Assembly: GCF_051014445.1 (NCBI RefSeq)
Contig: NC_135137.1
Coordinates: 18,105,501 to 18,169,500 of the forward strand
DNA from: Colletes latitarsis
Lineage: Eukaryota; Arthropoda; Insecta; Hymenoptera; Colletidae
Length of the DNA stretch: 64,000 nt
Direction: 5' to 3'
Of this stretch, positions 55,514 through 64,000 are shown in pieces. Numbering within the stretch: the first letter of the stretch is position 1; the number at the start of each line of letters is the position of its first letter. The notes beneath the pieces were generated by a model. That model was not told the origin of the DNA, did not search any database, and worked only from the letters and a program-made list of their open reading frames with translations. A program made the translations under genes and the position numbers.

Positions 55514-57371
55514 ATGGACACAGAAAATAAAATGGGGATGGGGCGGGTTTTGTCGGTTGGGGAGGACGGAGACGGGGTTGGGGTTAGGGTGGCGGCGCTC
55601 GCGCCCCACTCAGCGCCAGGTCCGGCTTCGTGGAGGGTGGAGGAGGACGACGAGACGGCGTCGGTCTCGTCCTTCTCCTCCAGCACGAGCCACATAGGCT
55701 CTAAGAGGAAGAGGACGGGACAGGCCGTCGTCGAGGTGGGCGGGGCGATGAGCCCGTCGGTGAGGCTGAGTTGCCTCAGGGACGAGGTGACCGAGGAGAT
55801 ATCGGAGAGGATCTCCTCGTCCCTGAGGCGGGTGGAGAAAGTCGCCGCTGCCTGCGCCTATAAGGGGCAGAAAAGCGGTGGCGCGGAGGCCCTGAAGGCC
55901 GCGGCGGAGGAAATGAGGGAGGCGGCGCGGGAGCTCAGAAGGCGGAACGCCCGTCTGCAGCTCCTGTTGGAGGAGGAGCGACAGGGGAGGAGGAGGGCAG
56001 AGGCGCTGTGGAACAGCGCGGCCCTCCCTCCCATCCTCCCTCCTCCTCCACCGCCGCGTCCCTCGGCGGAGGTAAATAAGCGGAGTGTGGCGGCAGTGGT
56101 GCGGGGCACCGCGGGCCCCTCCACCCGCACTCCGCCCGTGAAGAAGTCCCCGTCCTCCTCAGAAGACGATCTTCTGAGGAGGATTGGGGACATGATTGAT
56201 GGCAAGCTGGCCGCCTTCCGGGAGGAGCTCCTCGCCGGAAGAGCGGTCAGCAGGAAGGCGGTGCCTCCCCGACCTGTTCCGGTACAGTCGGGGAAGGCAA
56301 AGAAGGGCGGAGTGAAGGCTCCGCCCAGCGTTGCGGCACCAGGGCCCCGGGTCGCGACCCCCAAGGGGGGTGGTGTACCCGTGGTCGCGGTGGTCGCGTC
56401 CTCCACAGCACCCTCCCAAGGGGGGGTGGCGTGGAGTGAGGTGGTGGGGCGGAAGGCGAAGCGGGCGGCGAGGAAGGCCTCGCAACCGCAGCCTCCGCCT
56501 CCGCCGCCGGCGGCCAAGGTAAAGGCCGCGAAGGTCGGGAAGGCACGACCAGGTCGTCCCCCAAAAACGGCAGCGGTGACGCTGACCGTTGCGCAGGGGG
56601 GCGACCTGACCCTCGCGGAGGCGATGCGGCTCGCCAGGGAGAATATCTCCCTGGAAGAGCTGGGCATCGCCTCCGTGAGGGCGAAGAGGGCCGTGACCGG
56701 GGGTCTCTTGCTGGAGATCCCCGGTGCAGAAGGCGGCGCGAAGGCGGATCGTCTCGCCCAGAGGCTCCGGGAGCAGCTGGGCGAGCGAGGTGTCCGGGTC
56801 GCCCGGCCCACGAAGCGCACGGAGATGCGCGTTTGTGGGCTGGACGACTCGGTCAGCGCACAGGATGTGTCCCGTGCCCTTGCGAGGGCGGGGGACTGTC
56901 CTGTGGAGGACCTGCGGATCGGAGAGATCCGCAGGTCGCCCTCCGGCCTCGGGTCGGTGTGGGCCCGGTGCCCCCTCTCCGCCGCCCGTAAGGTGGCGGA
57001 ATCCGGGAGGGTGTTGGTGGGGTGGGTTTCGGCGCGAGTGGAAATCCTCGCGCCGCGCCCGCTCCAGTGTCACCGCTGCCTCGAATTGGGGCACGTGAGG
57101 CAGTGGTGCACCTCGCCGGTGGACCGCAGCGGTGCCAAAGAGCACCGTGCGAGCCAGTGCTCGGCGGCCCCCCACTGCCCGCTGTGTGCGGACATGGGGA
57201 GGCCAGCCGATCACAGGGTGGGGAGCAAGAAGTGCCCCCCCCTCCCGGAAGGAGAGGAAGAGGCGGGCTGCACCGGCTCCGGTGCCGAGGGCGGTGGCAT
57301 CGTCCTCCATGGAGGTGGACGGTGCTACGGGGACGGACGGCCGGGAGGAGGCTGGCGCGGCCATTAATTAA
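55514..57371 (+). pseudogene. N6 ORF1 (Gag-like protein), nearly intact
   Basis: I chose ATG 55514 because the N3 and N5 starts align there. The frame is open to 57367 (617 codons). Order: acidic/serine-rich N terminus with SKRKRTGQ (possible nuclear signal), helical region (about residues 95-160), Pro/Ala/Lys linker, SSSEDDLLRRIGDMIDGKL coiled-coil-like segment, conserved core from AVTLTVAQGGDLTLAEAM to GWVSARVEILAP, then zinc knuckles near residue 518. Knuckle 1 (CHRCLELGHVRQWC) is intact. Knuckle 2 has lost six residues through an 18-nt deletion between CCGCAGCGGT and CCGCTGCGGT. A 2-nt loss near 57236 changes the last about 45 codons. The ancestral stop is TAA 57369-57371, overlapping the ORF2 ATG. 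Confidence 0.88.
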
Positions 57372-60300
57372 TGCCGCCCCGCATCCTCCTCCAGGCCAAC
57401 CTCAACCACTGCCGCGCGGCACAGGACTTGATGTCCCAAGTCCTCGCGGAGTGGGGGGTTGGCCTGGCGGTCGCCGCCGAGCCGTACCGCGTCCCTGATC
57501 ACCCTCAATGGGTGGGCGACGCGGACGGCTTGGTGGCGACGGTATGGGGAGGGGGCGACGGTATGGGGAGGGGGCGACGGGTCCCCACCGTTCTCCTTGT
57601 TGGAGCGCGGTCGGGGATTCGTCGCCGTGGACTGGGGGGGAGTCGCTGTGGTGGGGTGCTACATTTCGCCCCGTAGCGGTCACGCTGCGTTCGAGCTGTA
57701 CCTGGCCGAGGTCGCGGCATGCGTGCAGTGCTACGCGGCCCGGCCGGTGCTGGTCCTGGGGGATTTTAATGCCAAGTCGGTGGCTTGGGGATCCCCCAGG
57801 ACCTCCGTTCGCGGCGGGATCCTGGGCGATTGGGCGGCGGGGCTCGATCTCCGGGTATTGAACCGGGGGTCGGAGCACACATGCGTGCGGCGATATGGGG
57901 GGTCCATCGTGGATGTTGGATTCGCGACCCCCAACGCCGTGCGCATGGTGTCGGGTTGGCACGTGGTCGCGGGGGCAGAGACACTCTCCGATCACCGGTA
58001 CATCCGGATGGAGGTCTCTGCCGCCGCGAGTGCATCCCGACACGGCCGCCTGCGTGGCACCCCACCACGCCGCTGGGCGCTTCGGCGCCTGGACAAGGAC
58101 GCCCTGATGGCAGCTGCCCTCGCTGCAACTTGGCCGCAGGGAGCGGCCGAGTTGCCGAGCATAGAGGGGGAGGTCGCCCGGCTCGGAGCATTGGTCGCGG
58201 GTATTTGCGACGCGGCGATGCCTCGGGTCGGGCGGGCTTCTCCTCGCCGGGCGGTGTACTGGTGGTCGGACGCGATCGCGGAGTTGCGAGTCGCGACTGT
58301 CCGCGCCCGACGCCAGTACACCCGCGCGCGCCGTCGTCAACGTACAGGCGACGGCGTGGCGCGAGCGAGGGCAGCTGATGACCTGTATGGAGCATACCGC
58401 GTGGCGCGGGTTGCTCTGCAGGTCGCCATCAAACGGGCCAAAACCCGGGCATGGAAGGAGCTCCTCCAGACCCTTGATGACGATCCATGGGGGCGCCCAT
58501 ATAAGGTGGTGCTGAATAAGCTCCGCCCGTGGGCGCCCCCCGTCACCGAGGGTCTTGACCCCCGGCTGCTGGAGGACGTGGTCAATACACTCTTCCCAAT
58601 TGGGCAGAGGGGACCGCGTCCTCCGGCGGCGGCGGCTGTCCCAGTGGAATGGACGGCCGAGCTGGGGGTCACGCAGGAGGAGCTGGCAGCGGCCATCAGA
58701 CGGCTCGGGGTTCGTAACACGGCCCCGGGTCCGGATGGTGTGCCCGGCCGGGTTTGGGTCTTGACCCAGGGCGTCCTTGGGGCCGACCTCAGGCGGTTGT
58801 TCGACCGCTGCCTGAGGGACGGGCGATTCCCCCCCAGTTGGAAGGTGGCGAAGATGGTCCTCCTCCGGAAGGAGGGTCGGCCCGCGGAGTCTCCCTCCGC
58901 ATACCGGCCCATTTGTCTCCTCGACGAGGTGGGCAAGCTCTTCGAGCGGGTGATTGCTGCCCGCCTCGTCGAGCACCTGTCGCGGGGTGATCCCGGTCTG
59001 GCCGACTGCCAGTTCGGTTTCCGGGGGGGCCGATCGACTATCGACGCGATAGGTCGTGTGAGGGCCCTCTCGGAGGCGGCCGTCTCTCGGGGAGGGGTGG
59101 CATTGGCAATATCCTTGGATATTGCCAATGCCTTTAACACCCTCCCCTGGGAAGAGATAAGGAGGGGACTCGAATATCATCGAGTCCCCCCTTGTCTCAG
59201 GGCGGTCGTCGGGGATTATCTCCGCGGCAGGTGGATCGAGTATCCGGGCCGGGATGGTGATATGCGGAGGGAGGTGTACTGCGGTGTTCCGCAGGGGTCG
59301 GTCCTCGGGCCACTCCTGTGGAACATCGCGTACGACTCGGTGTTGCGGGCCGGCCTCCCCGACGGCGTCAGCACGGTGTGTTATGCGGATGACACACTGG
59401 TGCTGGCCGTCGGGGCGCACTGGGGGAGGGCCATGCGTCGCGCGGAGGAGGGGTCGCAACGCGTCGTCGACCGGATCAGGGGGATGGGGATGACGGTGGC
59501 GGTCCATAAGACCGAGGTGATTGCGTTTCATTCACCTCGGCAGGATCCGCCACCCCCTCTGATCCGGGTGGGTGGGGCTGACATCGAGGTGAAGCCCCAG
59601 ATCAGGTATCTAGGGCTGATCCTCGATAGCCACTGGCGTTTCGAGAAGCATTTCCGCTGCCTGGTCCCCCGGTTGGAAAGGATGGTTGCGGCTCTGGGCC
59701 GGATCCTGCCCAACCTGGGGGGCCCGGCGGGCCGAGTTCGTCGCCTCTATGTGGCAATGGTCCAGTCGGTGGCCCTATACGGGGCCCCCGTCTGGGCGGA
59801 CGACCTGGCTGCCTCCCGGCGCAGCATGACTATGCTGCGTCGGGTGCAGAGGCGCATGGCGCTCAGGGTCGTCCGCGGGTATCGGACCATGTCACATGAG
59901 GCGGCGACGGTTCCAGCGGGGATGCCGCCCATGGACCTGCTCGCGCGGTCGCACGCGGTGATGCACCGGCACCGCGTCGACCGTCGCGCCGGGGTGGGGG
60001 CGGTCCCGGGCGGGCAGGAACCTGCTTGGGGCGATTTGAAGCGCCAGGCCCGGCAGTCCGTGTTGCTCGCGTGGCAGGAGCGGCTGGCTCTGCTAACCGC
60101 GGGGCACCGGACTGTCGGGGCTGTTCGGCCACTCCTGAAGGAGTGGCTGGACAGAGGCCATGGCAGCCTCACCTACCGGCTGGCACAGGTATTTTCCGGG
60201 CATGGCAGCTTCGGAAGATACCTGTGCCGGATAGGGAAGGAGCCGACGGCGCGTTGCTGCCACTGCGACGCTGAGCAGGACACGGCGGATCATACCCTGG

Positions 60301-60572
60301 AGGTATGCCCCGCGTGGGAGGGGGAGCGCCGTGTCCTGGTCGGCGTCGTCGGGCGGGATGTCTCGCTGCCGGGCGTGGTGCGCGCCATGCTCGGCAGCGA
60401 GGAGAAGTGGAGGGCCGTGGCCTCCTTCTGCGAGAACGTAATGTTGCAGAAGGAGGCCGCGGGGAGGGAGCGCGAGCTTCAGCGGCGCGCTGAAGCTCGC
60501 GCTCGTGCGGTGGCCCGAGGTCGTCGCCCGGTCGCGAGGCGTCGCGGGCGGCCGCCTCGGCGTGGCGGATGA
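57371..60572 (+). pseudogene. N6 ORF2 (APE endonuclease, RT, zinc knuckle), one frameshift
   Basis: ATG 57371 starts the endonuclease (LLQANLNHCRAAQDLM). A 19-bp unit GTATGGGGAGGGGGCGACG is duplicated in tandem at about 57541-57578 and shifts the frame. From there the reading is open to TGA 60570-60572. Endonuclease motifs are VLVLGDFNAKSVAWGS, SIVDVGFA and SDHRYI. RT motifs are APGPDGVPG, RPICLLDEVGKLFERV, QFGFRGGRS, SLDIANAFNTLPW, CGVPQGSVLGPLLWNIAYD and YADD at 59382-59393. The knuckle CX2CX8HX4C lies at 60255-60308, followed by an Arg-rich tail. The duplication is the only obvious lesion, so this is a recently active copy by appearance. Confidence 0.92.
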
Positions 60573-60900
60573 CCTAGGCTGGGAGGGGGGTCCTGAGGGG
60601 ACCCTCCTCCCGCCAGGCGGCGCCGGGTCGGACCGGTTGGGGGTAGGAGTGCCTCCCCCTACCGGTCCGACGCAAGGGGAGGCACCCTCGGCGGTCTGGT
60701 GCGGCCATGAACGCCCGGCCGCCGAGGGGTGGAAACGGGGTCGCGGGCGGTTGCGAGTTGGGGCTCGCAGCCGCCACTAAACGCGGCCCCGGGACGGATA
60801 GCGGCGGGATGGAGTGGCCCCGTCCCGCCGCTATGAGGCAGTGTGTCTACTGGGGGGACCGATTGTCCCCCCGGGGGATGGGCGCGAAAGCGCGGGCACG

Positions 60901-60946
60901 GGGAGGATACCGGAAGAATGCTTCGAGCGATTCCCGGTATCCTCCC
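60901..60946 (+). promoter_or_regulatory. 3' UTR hairpin 1
   Basis: GGGAGGATACCGG pairs with CCGGTATCCTCCC, a perfect 13-bp stem around a 20-base loop. It is found in all N copies with a 3' UTR; N1 has a weaker outer stem. In R1/R2/SART-type elements the 3' UTR structure is what the RT recognises; that role is inferred here. Confidence 0.65.
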
Positions 60947-60960
60947 AAAGCGTGCCGAAG

Positions 60961-60980
60961 GGTCACCGTGGGGTTTTTAG
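60961..60980 (+). promoter_or_regulatory. 3' UTR core motif shared with family C
   Basis: GGTCACCGTGGGGTTTTTAG lies between hairpins 1 and 2. It is kept in all N copies with a 3' UTR (with one change in N1). It is also in family C at 39276-39294 (minus strand), where most of the surrounding UTR has diverged. Confidence 0.6.
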
Positions 60981-60989
60981 TGGGTAGGT

Positions 60990-61017
60990 CCCGCGCCTGT
61001 CGTTGTACGGGCGCGGG
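60990..61017 (+). promoter_or_regulatory. 3' UTR hairpin 2
   Basis: CCCGCGCCTGT pairs with ACGGGCGCGGG across a 6-base loop, with one G-T(U) pair. In N1 and N7 the left arm is CCCGCGCCCGT, giving a fully Watson-Crick stem, so the difference preserves pairing. Confidence 0.65.
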
Positions 61018-61031
61018 GAATCCCACACACC

Positions 61032-61061
61032 CCTCCCACCTCTCCCCAAGGAGGTGGGAGG
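61032..61061 (+). promoter_or_regulatory. 3' UTR hairpin 3
   Basis: CCTCCCACCTC pairs with GAGGTGGGAGG across an 8-base loop, about 27 bases before the poly(A). The left arm is deleted in N1 and altered in N4. Confidence 0.65.
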
Positions 61062-61087
61062 GAGTCTTTCGAAGATTTTCCCCACGA

Positions 61088-61127
<40 letters not shown>

Positions 61128-61128
<1 letters not shown>

Positions 61129-61730
61129 CACGGAGCTGGTAAGAAAGCAGTTAGCTAGTAAGCAAGTAGTAAGCTAGTAAGCAAGCAGTGAGCTAGTAAG
61201 CGAGGGGGAAGCCAGTCAGGAAGCAGCATGATAGTAAGCAAGCAGCAAGATACAAAGCAACAAGTAAGCTAGTAAGCAAGCAGAAATCCAGTTTGCGTTT
61301 TGTAAGCTCGTAAGCAAGCATTGAGCTAGAACGCAAGCAACGAGCAAGAATGAGAGCAGTAAGCTAATAAGAAACTAGTAAGCTAGTAAGCAAGCAAGAA
61401 GCTAGTAAGGAGGCATTATGTTGGAATGCAAGCAGCGGGCTTGTAAGCAAGCAGTAACAGTGCAAGCTAGCTGTCAGCTAGTAAGCAAGCAGCAAGCTAG
61501 ACAGCACGCAGTAGGCTAGTAAGCAGCCAGTAAGCGAGTAAGGTAGCTGTAAGCTAGTAAGCAAGCAGTAATCTGGTAAGCCAGCAGATGGCTAGTGAGA
61601 AAGCAGTAAGCTAGTAAGCAGGCAGTGAACTAGTAAGAATGCAGTATGCTAGCAAGCAAGCAGTGAGCTGGTAAGCGAGGAGGAAGCTAGATAGCAAACA
61701 GTTTGGTAGTAAGCAAGCTGTAAGCTAGTA
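61128..61730 (+). repeat. 19-bp minisatellite array, forward polarity
   Basis: Begins with the right copy of the N6 target duplication (61128-61140) and continues as forward satellite to N7. No gene is visible. Confidence 0.93.
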
Positions 61731-62720
61731 CTGCGGGGCACCGGACAGTCGGGGCTGTTCGGCCACTCCTGTGTGAGTGGCTGGACAGAGGCCATGGAAG
61801 CCTTACTTACCGGATGCCACAGGTATTTTCCGGGCATGGTAGTTTCGGAAGATACCTGTGTCGGATAGGGAAGGAGCCGACGGCGCGTTGCTGCCATTGT
61901 GACGCCGAGCAGGACACGGCTGATCATACCCTCCAGGTATGCCCAGCTTGGGAGGAGGAGCGACGTGACCTGGTCGGCGTCATAGGGCGGGATGTCTCGC
62001 TGCCGGGTGTGGTGCGCGCCATGCTCTGTAGCGAGAGGAAGTGGAGGGCCGTGGCCTCCTTCTGCGTGACCGTAATGCTGCAAAAGGAGGCCGCGGGAAG
62101 GGAGCGCGAGCTTCAGCGGCGCGCTGAGGCTCGCGCTCGTATGGTGGCGCGAGGGCGTCGCCCGGGCGCCAGGCGTCGCGGGCGGCGGCCTTTGCGCGGC
62201 GGATGACCCTGGCTGGGAGGGGAGCCCGGAGGGGAGCCTCCTCCCGCCAGGCGGCGATGGGTCGGACCGGGTGGGTCCGGCCCACGGGGAGGCACCATCG
62301 GTGGCCTGGAGCGGCCATCAGCTCCCGGCCGCCGAGGGGTAGAAACGGGGTCGCAGGCAGTTGCGAGTTGGGGCTCGCAGCCCGCCACTAAATGCGGCCC
62401 CGGGACGGATGGCGGCGGGATGGAGTGGCCCCGTCCTGCCGCTATGAGACAGTGTGTCTACTGGGGGGACCGTTTGTCCCCCCCGGGGATGGGCGCAAAG
62501 CGCGGGCACAGGGAGGATACCGGAAGAATGCTTCGAGCGATTCCCGGTATCCTCCCAAATCGTGCGGAAGGGTCACCGTGGGGTTTTTAGTGGGTAGGTC
62601 CCGCGCCCGTCATTCTACGGGCGCGGGGAATCCCACACACCCCTCCCACCTCTCCCCAAGGAGGTGGGAGGGAGTCTTTCGAAGATTTTCCCCACGACAA
62701 AGAAAAAAAAAAAAAAAAAA
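61731..62720 (+). mobile_element. N7: R1-clade element, 5'-truncated
   Basis: The copy starts in the C-terminal region of ORF2 (CTGCGGGGCACCGG) directly after satellite. It ends with a 3' UTR and poly(A) at 62699-62720, in which one G interrupts the run. The left flank GTAAGCTAGTA and right flank GGGCGCTAGTTA are similar, as an imperfect target duplication. The UTR belongs to subfamily A with N1. 5' truncation is the usual outcome of incomplete reverse transcription. Confidence 0.9.
61732..62206 (+). pseudogene. N7 ORF2 C-terminal fragment
   Basis: Only the end of ORF2 remains: the segment before the zinc knuckle, CCHCDAEQDTADHTLQVC (CX2CX8HX4C) at about 61890-61945, and the Arg-rich tail to TGA 62204-62206. 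The frame from 61814 is open; upstream bases 61732-61813 align to ORF2 with small differences. It cannot act alone. Confidence 0.85.
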
Positions 62721-64000
62721 GGGCGCTAGTTAGGATGCATTATGGTAGTAAGCAAGCCGGAAGGTAGTAAGCACTCGTCTGGTAAGAGAGCGGTAAGTTA
62801 GTAAGAATGCTGTATGTTAGGAAGAATCCAGGAATGTTGTAAGCAAGCGCTAAGGTAGTAAGCAAGCAGTACGATAGTAAGCAAACAGTACGATTGTAAG
62901 CAAGCAGCAGGATAGTCAGAAACCAGTAAGATAAGAAGTAAGCAGGAATGTAGTAAGAAAGCTATTAGGTAGTAAGCAAGCAATAAGATTATAAGCAAGC
63001 AGTAAGCTAGGAAGCAAGCAGGTTGCTAGTAAGCAGGTAGTGAGCTAGTAAGCAAGTAGTGAGATAGTAAGCACGCAGTGAGCTAGTAAGCGAGCAGGAA
63101 GGTTGTAAAGAAGCAGTATGCTAGTAAGCAAGCAGTAAGTTAGTATCAAAGCAGTATGCTAGTAAGCAAGCAGCAGGCTAGTAAAAATGCAGTGAGTTAG
63201 TAAGGGAGCTGCAAGTTTATAGCAGAGCAGTTAGCTGGTAAGCAAGCAGTAAGCTAGTAAGAAAGCTGTGTGCTAGAAAGCAAGCAGTAAGGTACAAAAC
63301 AAGCAGCACGCTGTGAGGCAAGCAGTTAGCTAGAAATCAAGCAGAAGGCTAGTAAGCAAGCAGTAAGAGAGAGAGAGCAAGTAGAAAAATAGTAAGCAAG
63401 CAGTGAGCTAGTAAGCGAGCAGGAAGCTAGTAAGAAAGCAGTAAGCCAGTAAGCTAGCATTGAGTTAGTAACAAAGCAGTATGCTAGTAAGCAAGCAGCA
63501 GGCTAGTAAGAAAGCAGTTAGTTAGTAAGGATGCAGTAAGTTAGTAACAAAGCAGTATGTTTGTAACAAACCAGCAAGCTATAGAGCAAGCAGTAAGGCA
63601 AGTAAGCAAGCAGTTAGTAAGCCAGCAGTAAGCTCGAAAGCAAGCAGCAACATAGTAAGCAAGCAAGGATGCGAATAAGTTAGCAGTAAGCTAGTAAGCA
63701 AGCCGCAGGCTAGTAAGAAAGCAGTAAGCTAGTAAGCAAGCAGTAAGCTTGTAAGCAAGCAGTGAGCCAGTAAGCAAGCAGGAAGCATGTAAGCAAGCAG
63801 TGAGCTGGTAGGCAAGCAGTGAGCTAGTAAAAGAGCAGTATGCTAGTAAGCAAGTAGTATACTAGAATGCAAGCAGGTGGCTAGTAAGAAAGCAGCGAGC
63901 TAGTAAGCAAGCAGTTAGCTAGTAAGCAAGCAGTATGCGAGTAAGCAAGCAGTAGGCAAGAAAGCAAGTAGGAAGCTAGTATGCGAGCAGTATGCCAGTA
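62721..64000 (+). repeat. 19-bp minisatellite array, forward polarity
   Basis: Forward satellite to the window end. A short GA run (GAGAGAGAG) occurs at about 63368-63376. The part 63774-63905 is nearly the same as 31339-31470. No gene is visible. Confidence 0.93.

Larger units (their letters stand above)
55130..61127 (+). mobile_element. N6: full-length R1-clade element with 13-bp target duplication
   Basis: The best reference copy, 5998 bp: 5' UTR 55130-55513, ORF1, ORF2, 3' UTR 60573-61088, poly(A) 61089-61127. A perfect 13-bp duplication GCACGGAGCTGGT flanks it (55117-55129 and 61128-61140). The 5' end CCCCTCAGGGG is a palindrome. It is high in GC against an AT-richer background. The two-ORF plan with an APE-type endonuclease N-terminal to the RT and a C-terminal CX2CX8HX4C knuckle places it in the R1 clade. 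A 19-bp tandem duplication in ORF2 and small indels in ORF1 disable it. Confidence 0.95.

Noticed and set aside
57402..59531. A 709-codon antisense frame across N6 (and similar long antisense frames in N3, N4, N5)
   Set aside because: GC-rich coding DNA commonly leaves antisense frames open. These run opposite to a recognisable endonuclease-RT frame and have no domain of their own.
802..64000. Telomeric TTAGG repeats
   Set aside because: TTAGG appears only as scattered single variants inside the 19-bp unit, never as a tandem run.
1..64000. Insertion in 28S rDNA, the usual R1 target
   Set aside because: No rRNA-like sequence flanks any copy; the flanks are satellite or S-LTR.

Overview
The window is eukaryotic, heterochromatin-like DNA with no host gene that I can support. 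It is built from a 19-bp minisatellite (consensus AGTAAGCTAGTAAGCAAGC) loaded with transposable elements. The mix of R1-clade non-LTR elements, a BEL/Pao element, a Gypsy element and a piggyBac element points to an arthropod, most likely an insect. A hymenopteran is possible but cannot be shown from the sequence alone.

Layout: satellite blocks lie at 802-5253, 9309-10825, 16952-17699, 25843-26224, 30254-31507, 37753-41062, 45214-46671, 54503-55129, 61128-61730 and 62721-64000. Between them sit seven copies of one GC-rich R1-clade family, here called N1-N7 (N1 1-801; N2 5254-9308; N3 17700-22905 fused to N4 22906-25842; N5 47545-53460, minus strand; N6 55130-61127, full length; N7 61731-62720). 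A related 3' fragment, family C, lies at 39183-39789. There is also a 5'-truncated Gypsy element (10826-16951), a piggyBac element (26229-30249) and a BEL/Pao element on the minus strand (31508-37752). A family of long AT-rich LTRs (called S here) has copies at 13077-14606, 26465-28132, 41063-42734, 43378-45213 (inverted) and 46672-54502.

The elements are nested, which gives an order of events. S-LTRs landed inside the Gypsy reverse transcriptase and inside the piggyBac element, and N5 landed inside an S-LTR. Several target-site duplications are readable. All autonomous genes are broken or incomplete; the piggyBac transposase is the closest to intact.

The main observation is a relation between the satellite and the R1-clade family. 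All six satellite-borne 3' ends (N1, N2, N4, N6, N7 and C) have the same polarity relative to the satellite. All join the 19-bp unit at one of two positions 3 nt apart, with 13-bp duplications where readable. This looks like a site-specific retrotransposon and satellite pair, comparable in logic to R1 in rDNA or TRAS/SART in telomeric repeats. The satellite also reverses polarity twice, each time across an LTR element lacking matching target duplications.
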